In this document: in pieces, positions 1-5,180 of the stretch | How positions within the stretch are numbered: the stretch's first letter is position 1 | Layout: each line of letters starts with the position of its first letter | From: Gemmatimonadota bacterium | GTDB taxonomy: Bacteria; Gemmatimonadota; Gemmatimonadetes; Gemmatimonadales; Gemmatimonadaceae | Reading direction: 5' to 3' | Length of the DNA stretch: 6,963 nucleotides | Assembly: GCA_031127185.1 (NCBI GenBank) | Contig: JARIET010000156.1 | Span: 1 to 6,963, forward strand | Position numbers and translations under genes: made by a program | Notes under the pieces: generated by a model | Told to the model about the DNA's origin: nothing | What the model saw: the letters and a program-made list of their open reading frames with translations, nothing else | The model's database searches: none

Positions 1-56
1 GATGCGCACATTTGTTACACGATGGGCACACCGGTGGGGTCACGGCGGGGAACGGC

Positions 57-84
57 GGGACGAGGGGGGACGAGGGGGGACGGG
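57..84. repeat. G-rich tract with 10-bp tandem repeat; predicted G-quadruplex
   Basis: Two exact copies of ACGAGGGGGG (60-69 and 70-79) are followed by a partial third copy, ACGGG. Together with GGG at 57-59 this gives four G-runs on the + strand with loops of 4, 4 and 2 bases, which fits the standard G-quadruplex pattern. Two more GGGG runs lie just upstream, at 36-39 and 47-50. The tract sits 16 bases beyond the stop codon of the leftward gene, and the G-rich strand is that gene's template strand, so it could slow or stop polymerase at the gene's end. The repeat is directly visible; the fold and role are inferred. Confidence 0.6.
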
Positions 85-99
85 CCCCGCGCGACAGGC

Positions 100-993
100 T
101 TAGCGGCCGGCCGCGAGTTCGAGTAGCGCCGCCGAGGTCCAGATCCGGTCCCTTCTCTGGCCCGTGAGTTCCGTGGCGTAGCCGGCGGCTTCCAGGCGCT
201 CGATGGCGCTCCCTACCGTAGGCGGGGTGAGGCCGAGCCCGGACGAGGCTTCCTTGATTGTGAAAGTCGAGTACGAATGAAGCCAGGTGAGTACGTCGGT
301 GTCGGTTGCGCCGACTCGAGGTTGTTCGCGCACGGCTGCGCGCTCCGCCTGCATGCGCGTGTGCATGGCATCGAGCGCTCGCGAGATATCCGTCGCTTCG
401 CTGGTGAGCATCGTGCACCAGGCGATGGTCCATTCATCCCAGAGCCCAGAGCGCTCGGCGGCCACGGCAGCGCTCCGTGCGGCGGCATCGAGGCGAGTCG
501 GCGCGAGCCACGGAGCGGAAACGAGTCCAGCGCGGGCGAGAATGAGTGCGGTAGCAAGAGCGGCGGCGCGCTGTGCGCTGGGCGACGCTGGAGCTGGCGC
601 GACGACTGACCCGGCGACGGTGGCGGCACGCTCGATTGTCGCCTGCACGGTGTCGCCTTCGGCAAGCGCATTGGTGAGCCGCGCCGTTGCCGGCTCGCCG
701 AGTTCGGTTGTGAGTCCGGCACGTTCGAGCGCCGCAATGATCAGGTCGCCGAGCGGCCCACTCGCTTCGTCGAAGAGGCGCAGCGCAGAGAGGTGGCTCG
801 CGGCGTCTTGCACAACGCTCGGTGCAGGCGACAGCAGCAGATCTGCGGCCACCGAAGCAGGGGTGTTCGTAGCCCGAATCGCGTGCCGCCGACCGAGTGC
901 CGCGACCACAGCTGATGCGGCCGAAGCGGTTACTCCAGCCAGGCGCCCGACCGCCCAGGCGGCGGATTCGAGAGATTGGGACGGTGTTGCCAT
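100..993 (-). CDS. Fic-like protein lacking the Fic motif, with C-terminal winged helix
   Basis: A 297-residue protein. I start it at the ATG whose complement is at 991-993 (MATPSQSLES). The frame stays open upstream, but only through AT-rich DNA containing the promoter. Residues about 230-297 read as a winged helix: TFTIKEASSGLGLTPPTV, then ERLEAAGYATELTGQRRDRI. This resembles the C-terminal wHTH of Fic/DOC AMP-transferases, where a recognition helix is followed by a wing like 'VTGKRRNRLF'. Residues 140-210 (R-A-A-A-L-A-T-A-L-I-L-A-R-A-G-L, then a W-D-E-W segment) resemble the helices that follow the Fic motif. The catalytic HxFxxGNGR motif is absent; that position reads ASPSAQRAAALA. The N-terminal half is Ala-rich and helical and I do not recognise it. 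No signal peptide and no antitoxin-like neighbour. Best guess: a DNA-binding regulator built on a dead Fic scaffold, related in style to DUF1612/HTH_13 proteins. Upstream SD is weak (AGG 13 nt away). The wHTH call is firm; the Fic relation is moderate. Confidence 0.7.
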   Translation of the reverse strand: MATPSQSLESAAWAVGRLAGVTASAASAVVAALGRRHAIRATNTPASVAADLLLSPAPSVVQDAASHLSALRLFDEASGPLGDLIIAALERAGLTTELGEPATARLTNALAEGDTVQATIERAATVAGSVVAPAPASPSAQRAAALATALILARAGLVSAPWLAPTRLDAAARSAAVAAERSGLWDEWTIAWCTMLTSEATDISRALDAMHTRMQAERAAVREQPRVGATDTDVLTWLHSYSTFTIKEASSGLGLTPPTVGSAIERLEAAGYATELTGQRRDRIWTSAALLELAAGR

Positions 994-1020
994 TATCGAG
1001 CGACCTGATGTTTCATTTAT

Positions 1021-1044
1021 ACAAATATAGATGCCTATTTTTGT
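1021..1044. promoter_or_regulatory. 24-bp palindromic operator candidate
   Basis: ACAAATATAG, a 4-base spacer ATGC, then CTATTTTTGT. The two 10-base arms are inverted repeats with 9 of 10 matches. This size suits a dimeric wHTH or HTH protein. It covers the predicted -10 box and most of the spacer of the leftward promoter, so a bound protein would block that promoter. The adjacent leftward gene encodes a winged-helix protein, so autoregulation is the simplest model. The palindrome is seen directly; the binding partner is inferred. Confidence 0.55.
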
Positions 1045-1051
1045 TTTACAA
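1024..1051 (-). promoter_or_regulatory. Predicted promoter of the Fic-like gene
   Basis: On the minus strand, TTGTAA (complement at 1046-1051) and TATATT (complement at 1024-1029) are separated by 16 bases, close to the sigma-70 consensus. The expected transcript start is near 1017, giving a leader of about 24 nt to the ATG at 993. An alternative -10 (TATAAA, complement at 1016-1021) has no matching -35. Overlap with the palindrome supports this placement. Confidence 0.45.
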
Positions 1052-1084
1052 TATGCAGCCTGTCGAATGTTTAATGACAGACGG

Positions 1085-1113
1085 ACGTACACCGGTCTCA
1101 GGCGGTTGTACGT
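1085..1113. repeat. Inverted repeat / hairpin between divergent genes
   Basis: ACGTACA (1085-1091) and TGTACGT (1107-1113) are a perfect 7-base inverted repeat. The adjoining CCG and CGG extend it to a 10-bp stem with one bulged T and an 8-base loop (GTCTCAGG). No T-run follows on either strand, so it is not a standard terminator. It could be a second operator or an RNA leader structure for the rightward operon. Confidence 0.45.
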
Positions 1114-1215
1114 TATTCTATTCAGATAGCATTGTTTTTACTTAAATGGCACTTGTGTCCATGACTTCGCCGCTCTGGCGCCAGACGCCGCCAACCGGCA
1201 CCTTGTGGATCGCAC

Positions 1216-2178
1216 ATGAACGCCATCTATAAGGCACCTTCGTCTCCGGCCCACGCGGCTCAGCTACTCACCGAGCCGGGCGCCCGACCCCTTGCAGGCG
1301 GCACCGACTTGCTCGGCACACTGGAAACCGGGCTCGAAACCGCCTCGTCCCTCGTCGACCTCACCAAAGTCGGCGAGTTCGCCGCCATCGAAACGCTCCC
1401 CGACGGCGGGCTCCGCATCGGCGGGTCAGTGCGGCTCGAGACAATCGCCACTGATGCGGACATCGCGACCCGGTTCAAGGTGCTCGCGCTGGCTGCGGCC
1501 AGTGTAGGCACTCCCGCGCTCCGCGCGATGGGCACCATCGCCGGCAACCTCTGCCAACGTCCGCGCTGCTGGTATCTGCGCTCCCACTTTCGGTGCATGA
1601 AGAACGGCGGCGACGGCTGCCCCGCGGTGGAAGGCGAAAACCAGTATCACGCCATCCTGGGCAGCGGTCCCTGCCACGCCGCACATCCGTCCGACGTCGC
1701 AGTCGCGTTGCTCGCACTCGACGCAGCCGTGGTCGTGCGCGGCCCGGCGGGCACGCGCCGCACATCCATCACCGAACTCTACGCCAACGCGACGAGCGAC
1801 CCACACTCTGAGGTCACTCTCGCCGCCGGCGAGTTCATCGAAGTGATCGAACTACCTGCGGCGAGTGCCGGTGGCGCGCAAGAATGGGTGAAGCTGATGC
1901 AGCGCGGCGCATGGGATTTTGCGACGGTCTCGCTTGCTGCGGTGCGACGAGTGGATGGAGACGTTCGCCTTGCACTCGGCGGCGTGGCGCCGATGCCCTG
2001 GCTCGTGAATCCGTCCGTGGGCGAAGACGTCGCCAGTGGTGAGCTCGACGAAGACAGCGCCGACGCGTTGGCCGCGCGCGCGTTGCACGACGCAAAACCG
2101 CTGGCAAAGAACGCATACAAGATGCAGCAGGCCGCCGCGCTACTCACACGCGCCATGCGCGTGCTTTCGCGCACGTAA
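1216..2178 (+). CDS. Molybdenum hydroxylase FAD-binding subunit (YagS/PaoB/CoxM-like) with Fe-S loop
   Basis: A 320-residue cytoplasmic protein of the xanthine dehydrogenase family. In this family the medium subunit carries FAD and passes electrons between the Fe-S subunit and the acceptor. Residues 26-33 (LAGGTDLL) are the FAD pyrophosphate-binding loop, and 107-114 (TIAGNLCQ) is the second conserved FAD motif. An inserted loop follows with Cys118, Cys127, Cys135 and Cys153, ending AAHPSD (155-160). This matches the layout in E. coli PaoB (YagS), where four cysteines of such a loop hold an extra [4Fe-4S] cluster; Cys113 is an additional cysteine. The C-terminal FAD domain is roughly 222-317. 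Length is normal. The start ATG has a weak GGA 6 nt upstream and no better in-frame start. The 2Fe-2S and Mo subunits are missing on both sides within this window, so the substrate cannot be inferred. It is followed after 19 bases by a nucleotidyltransferase gene, probably in one transcript. Confidence 0.9.
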   Translation: MNAIYKAPSSPAHAAQLLTEPGARPLAGGTDLLGTLETGLETASSLVDLTKVGEFAAIETLPDGGLRIGGSVRLETIATDADIATRFKVLALAAASVGTPALRAMGTIAGNLCQRPRCWYLRSHFRCMKNGGDGCPAVEGENQYHAILGSGPCHAAHPSDVAVALLALDAAVVVRGPAGTRRTSITELYANATSDPHSEVTLAAGEFIEVIELPAASAGGAQEWVKLMQRGAWDFATVSLAAVRRVDGDVRLALGGVAPMPWLVNPSVGEDVASGELDEDSADALAARALHDAKPLAKNAYKMQQAAALLTRAMRVLSRT

Positions 2179-2197
2179 GCACCCTCAGACACACACC

Positions 2198-2776
2198 ATG
2201 CCAGCCGAGCGTGTATTTCCCGTCGCCGCAGTTATCCTCGGTGCCGGCGCGGGAACCCGGTTCGGCGAGCCGAAAGCCAGCGCCAAGCTGAAGGATGGCC
2301 GGCGATTCACCGATGCGATCTGCGACACCGCACGCGACGCACAGCTCGATCCGATGATCGTAGTGGTTCCGCCAGACTTCACTCCGCCGGCTGGCGCCAC
2401 GGCGGTGATGAATCCGCGCCCCGCAGGGGAGCAGATCGCCTCAGTGCGGCTTGGCATATCCCGGCTCGCAAACATGGCCTGCGTCGGCGCGATCGTATGG
2501 CCGGTGGACCACCCGTTCGTCTCGCTCGAGAGCGTGCTCGCGTTGCTCGACGCGGCGCAGCGCAGTGGAGCGCCGATCGTGCGCCCCGAGTTCAAAGGTG
2601 AGCACGGCCATCCCGTCTTCTTTCACCGCGACACGTGGCGCGACTTGCTCACCGTCAAGAACGGCGGAGCACGCGAGGTGGTGCATAGCTACGGCAAGCG
2701 CGTGGAGACGGTGGTGGTGCGTGACCGTGGGGTGCTGCGCGGGGTGAACACGCGCGAGGACCTCGAGGGGCAGTAG
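2198..2776 (+). CDS. MocA-like molybdenum cofactor nucleotidyltransferase
   Basis: A 192-residue protein of the GT-A NTP-transferase fold. Members next to molybdenum hydroxylase genes usually transfer CMP from CTP to molybdopterin, making the dinucleotide cofactor. Residues 14-25 (LGAGAGTRFGEP) are the nucleotide-binding signature G-x-G-x-R-x-G-x-x-K, with Lys26. NPRPAGEQIASVRLG (72-86) matches the 'N..eG...Sv+.G' motif. WPVDHPFV (101-108) supplies the metal-binding Asp104. GHPVFF (137-142) and GGARE (156-160) are typical of the family. The C-terminal motif, usually D-I-D-T-P-E-D, reads RGVNTREDLE (181-190), so Asn replaces the usual Asp. The start MPAERV at 2198 is chosen because the nucleotide-binding motif begins right after it; the longer upstream frame overlaps the FAD gene. 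No clear SD, so translation may be coupled. A different NTP specificity (GTP, as in MobA) is possible but less likely. Confidence 0.85.
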   Translation: MPAERVFPVAAVILGAGAGTRFGEPKASAKLKDGRRFTDAICDTARDAQLDPMIVVVPPDFTPPAGATAVMNPRPAGEQIASVRLGISRLANMACVGAIVWPVDHPFVSLESVLALLDAAQRSGAPIVRPEFKGEHGHPVFFHRDTWRDLLTVKNGGAREVVHSYGKRVETVVVRDRGVLRGVNTREDLEGQ

Positions 2777-2852
2777 GGCCGAAACCGCGATTTCAATCCC
2801 TTCGTAGTTCTGGTGTGTCAAATCAGTCCTCCCACCCGGACCGCCTTTCCCC

Positions 2853-3962
2853 ATGAAGTCCATCGCATTCCGCGCCGCGCTCGTTGCCGGCGCCATCATC
2901 GCGGCCACGCTACCCGCCTCCGCTCAAGACACCCGTCACGGCATCTCTATCGGGAATCATCCCGACGTATCGGGCATCCGCATCAACTTCCGCGATCGCG
3001 ATTTGCGGCGCGTGAGCGGCGTCAATATCACCGTCTGGTCTCCGCACGAGCCCATGAGCGGCACCGTGCGCGGCGTCGCACTCGGCCTTCCGGTGACGGG
3101 CGCGGAACACATCACGGGGTTGACCACCGGCCTTTTCGGCGTGGGCGCCGCAGGGACGATGCGCGGCATCGCCATTGCCCCGCTCGGCGTTGGCTCTGGC
3201 TCGGAGTTTCACGGTATCGGGCTCGGCGGACTCGGTATTGGCTCCGGTGGTGACGTTCGCGGACTCGCCGTGGGGGGACTCGGCGTCGGCGCTGGAGGCG
3301 ATCTCCGTGGGATCATTGCCGGCGGGCTCGGCGCGGGCGCAGGAGGCAATGCTCGCGGGTTGATCGTGGGCGGACTCGGTGCCGGCGTTGGCGGCGAACT
3401 GCGGGGTATCGCAATCGGTGGCATCGGAGTTGGCGCAGGTGGTGGCGGGCGCGGCGCGGCGATTGGCGGAATCGGAGCAGGCATCGGCGGCGATTTCCGC
3501 GGCCTCGTGGCGGGCGGCATTGGCGCTGGCATCGGCGGCAACTTCCGCGGTATCGGCGTGGGTGGCGTGGGTGTGGGCGTGGGCGGAAACGCGCGCGGGC
3601 TCCTGATCGGCGGCATTGGAGTTGGCGTGGGCGGCACGCTGCGCGGCACTGCCGTTGGCGGAATCGGCGTGGGCGCATCGGAACTCAATGGCCTGGCCAT
3701 GAGCGTCGTGGGTGTCGGCGCGGGGCGCGCGCACGCTGTTGTGATCACATCGGGGATGCTGCGCATCGAAAAGGACGGCAGTTTCCGCGGCGTCTCCATC
3801 AACGGTGTGGGGAGCATCATCAAGGGCACGCAGCGTGGTTTGGTAATCGGCCTCGTGAACTACACACGCTCGATGGACCGCGGTATGCAGGTCGGGCTGA
3901 TCAACATCATCGACGACAATCGCTCGCACCGCGTGCTGCCGATTCTGAACTGGCGCGACTAG
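2853..3962 (+). CDS. Secreted glycine-rich solenoid protein with 16-residue repeats
   Basis: A 369-residue protein. Residues 1-24 are a Sec signal peptide (MKSIAFRAAL, hydrophobic core, PASA before Gln25). Residues 39-102 contain looser repeats (VSGIRI, VSGVNI, VRGVAL, ITGLTT). Residues 103-277 are eleven in-register 16-residue units with consensus x-R-G-h-x-h-G-G-h-G-h-G-h-G-G-(D/N/E), h being hydrophobic. Residues 310-369 (FRGVSI, QRGLVIGLVNYT, RGMQVGLINI and the end VLPILNW) resemble the C-terminal module of 'LA_2272 family surface repeat' proteins. No transmembrane helix after the signal and no cysteine. Such short Gly-rich units suggest a beta-solenoid exported to the periplasm or cell surface; the molecular role is unknown. 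No SD is visible before the ATG, and the start is set by the signal peptide. A small hairpin terminator follows the stop codon by 17-18 bases. The reverse strand is also open over this span, but only because of codon bias. Confidence 0.85.
   Translation: MKSIAFRAALVAGAIIAATLPASAQDTRHGISIGNHPDVSGIRINFRDRDLRRVSGVNITVWSPHEPMSGTVRGVALGLPVTGAEHITGLTTGLFGVGAAGTMRGIAIAPLGVGSGSEFHGIGLGGLGIGSGGDVRGLAVGGLGVGAGGDLRGIIAGGLGAGAGGNARGLIVGGLGAGVGGELRGIAIGGIGVGAGGGGRGAAIGGIGAGIGGDFRGLVAGGIGAGIGGNFRGIGVGGVGVGVGGNARGLLIGGIGVGVGGTLRGTAVGGIGVGASELNGLAMSVVGVGAGRAHAVVITSGMLRIEKDGSFRGVSINGVGSIIKGTQRGLVIGLVNYTRSMDRGMQVGLINIIDDNRSHRVLPILNWRD
3159..3683 (+). repeat. Eleven 48-bp coding repeats (16-residue units)
   Basis: The units start at residues 103, 119, 135, 151, 167, 183, 199, 215, 231, 247 and 263 of the host protein; the last is one residue short. 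Position 2 is Arg in ten of eleven units (His in the second). Position 3 is always Gly, and the last position is usually Asp, Asn or Glu. The DNA copies differ at many sites, so this is an old array kept by protein-level selection and not a fresh slippage expansion. Confidence 0.85.
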
Positions 3963-3979
3963 CGGCTGGCATGCGGATG

Positions 3980-4000
3980 GGCGGCCTTCAGGCCGCTTTC
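3980..4000 (+). terminator. Rho-independent terminator after the solenoid gene
   Basis: GCGGCC (3981-3986), loop TTCA, GGCCGC (3991-3996), then TTTC. The 6-bp stem is perfect GC and lies 18 bases past the stop codon. The T-tract is short, so termination may be partial. Confidence 0.5.
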
Positions 4001-4055
4001 GAACGTTTGCGCGGGGCACCTCGTAGGTTCAGAATTGGAGCTCAGTTCCCCGTTC

Positions 4056-4060
4056 GGAGG
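4056..4060 (+). promoter_or_regulatory. Strong Shine-Dalgarno that fixes the propeller gene start
   Basis: GGAGG, 7 bases before the ATG at 4068. It selects this ATG, which begins a signal peptide, over an in-frame TTG at 4035. Confidence 0.85.
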
Positions 4061-4067
4061 TTGCCCG

Positions 4068-5111
4068 ATGCGCCGCACAGTTCTCCTCTCGCTCTTTGCC
4101 CTCGCCGGCAGTGCTGGGGCTCTCGAAGCACAGGCCAATAATCTGATCCCCACTCAGGAATTCACGGTCCCCTGGGGCCGCGAAGGACGCCCGCGCGATG
4201 CGTCCGTCTCGCCGACTGATGGCGCCATCTTCTTTGTTGGTCAGGCCGGTCAGGCGCCTACGGGCAACTACGTGGCCCGCCTCGATCCCAAGAGCGGTGC
4301 GTTCCGAAAGTACGAACTCGACCCGGGCACCAACCCCCACACCTGCCTCGTGGATTCCAAGGGCATGGTCTGGTACACGGGCAACAGGAATGGCACGCTG
4401 GGCAAGATCGATCCCAGGACGGGCGAGATCACGAAGTACGCGATTCCGGATTCCACCGTGCGTGACCCGCACACGATGGTCTTTGATCGTGACGGCAATA
4501 TCTGGTTCACGGCGCAACAGACCAACGCGATCGGCTTCTTCGACATCAAGACGGAGAAGTTCCGTATTGTGAAGCCGCCGCTGCCCGCCGGCGCGCGCTC
4601 GACGAATCCGTACGGCATTGTGATGGACTCGAAGAATCGCCCCTGGTTCAATCTCTTCAACACGAACCTGATCGGCACGGTCGATCCGGTGACGTTCGAA
4701 CTCATGACGTATCCGCTCGCGAGCGACAGCACGCGCAACCGCCGCATCGCCATCACCTCGGACGACAAGATCTATTACACCGACTACCGTCGCGGCCGGC
4801 TCGGCATGCTCGATCCGGCCACCGGCAAGGTGACCGACTGGGCGCTGCCGGGCGGCCCGGGTTCACTGCCGTACGGCATGATCATTGACGACCAGAATCG
4901 CGTGTGGGTGGCCGAGACGGGCTCGCAGCCCAACAAGCTGGTGGGCTTTGATCCCAAGTCGGGGCGCTTCTTTCACAACTCCGTGATTCCCGGTGAGCGC
5001 AACACCGTGCGCCACATGTTCTTCGACAAGAAGACGAAGCAGATCTGGTGGGGAATGGATTCAGGAACGATTGTGAAGCTGGACGTGAGTGGTGTGAAAG
5101 TCGCGATGTAG
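4068..5111 (+). CDS. Secreted Vgb-like (streptogramin lyase fold) beta-propeller protein
   Basis: A 347-residue protein. Residues 1-23 are a Sec signal peptide (MRRTVLLSLFALAGSAG, cleavage likely after AQA at 21-23). The rest is a run of propeller blades, each with a D-(S/R/D)-(K/D/Q)-(G/N)-x-(V/I/P)-W strand motif: DSKGMVWYTG (97-106), DRDGNIWFTA (140-149), DSKNRPWFNL (187-196), DDQNRVWVAE (274-283). Between them are (I/L)DP-(K/R/A/V)-(S/T)-G-x-(F/I/V) turns at about 72, 114, 206, 249 and 295. Motifs NPHT (89-92), DPHT (133-136), NPYG (180-183) and LPYG (267-270) line one face. This is the virginiamycin B lyase (Vgb/YncE/NHL-like) architecture. Vgb itself is cytoplasmic and uses specific His and Glu residues; I cannot confirm the same set here, so I would not call antibiotic resistance. 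A periplasmic binding or lyase role is more likely. It ends 22 bases before a strong terminator. Confidence 0.85.
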   Translation: MRRTVLLSLFALAGSAGALEAQANNLIPTQEFTVPWGREGRPRDASVSPTDGAIFFVGQAGQAPTGNYVARLDPKSGAFRKYELDPGTNPHTCLVDSKGMVWYTGNRNGTLGKIDPRTGEITKYAIPDSTVRDPHTMVFDRDGNIWFTAQQTNAIGFFDIKTEKFRIVKPPLPAGARSTNPYGIVMDSKNRPWFNLFNTNLIGTVDPVTFELMTYPLASDSTRNRRIAITSDDKIYYTDYRRGRLGMLDPATGKVTDWALPGGPGSLPYGMIIDDQNRVWVAETGSQPNKLVGFDPKSGRFFHNSVIPGERNTVRHMFFDKKTKQIWWGMDSGTIVKLDVSGVKVAM

Positions 5112-5133
5112 AGCGGCACCACTGGGAAATGCG

Positions 5134-5164
5134 AAGGGCCCCGGCAGCGATGCCGGGGCCCTTT
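5134..5164. terminator. Strong bidirectional terminator between convergent genes
   Basis: A perfect 13-bp stem, AAGGGCCCCGGCA (5134-5146) with its complement at 5151-5163, closed by a GCGA tetraloop (GNRA type). On the + strand TTTAT follows the G/C core, with two of the Ts inside the stem; the minus strand has the matching CTT. It lies between the stop codons of the rightward propeller gene (5111) and the leftward LTxxQ gene (5181), so it can serve both. Confidence 0.85.
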
Positions 5165-5180
5165 ATCACTCGGGCGAGTG

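Larger units (their letters stand above)
994..1147. other. AT-rich intergenic island
   Basis: By hand count 56 of 154 bases are G or C (36%), and only 19 of 60 in 1001-1060, while the coding regions on both sides are clearly GC-rich. GC content rises abruptly again near 1148. I see no gene here. It holds the leftward promoter, a palindrome and a second hairpin (listed separately). Either it is a regulatory region kept AT-rich for promoter function, or it is the scar of an insertion or rearrangement. No terminal inverted repeats or target duplication are visible. Confidence 0.7.

Noticed and set aside
287..1030. A 247-codon + strand frame opposite the Fic-like gene
   Set aside because: Composition is Ala/Ser/Arg-rich without domains, and it ends inside the AT-rich promoter of the leftward gene, which has a recognisable wHTH.
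1146..1232. A 28-codon ORF overlapping the start of the FAD gene, considered as the remnant of an upstream Mo-hydroxylase subunit
   Set aside because: No SD, and the 28 residues do not resemble any subunit C-terminus that I recognise.
3209..3829. A Pro-rich antisense frame (PTPTPMPP-type repeats)
   Set aside because: It is the direct shadow of the Gly-rich 16-residue repeat on the + strand.
2910..4019. A 369-codon open frame antisense to the solenoid gene
   Set aside because: Its product is a low-complexity Ala/Asp/His string with no signal peptide or domain. The openness follows from GC-rich glycine codons on the other strand.
4006..4037. A possible sigma-70 promoter for the propeller gene
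   Set aside because: TTGCGC and the AGAATT-like box are both weak with an 18-base spacer, not good enough to list.
4068..5111. Calling the propeller gene a streptogramin resistance lyase
   Set aside because: The fold is shared, but it is exported and I cannot confirm the catalytic His/Glu set; many non-resistance proteins have this fold.
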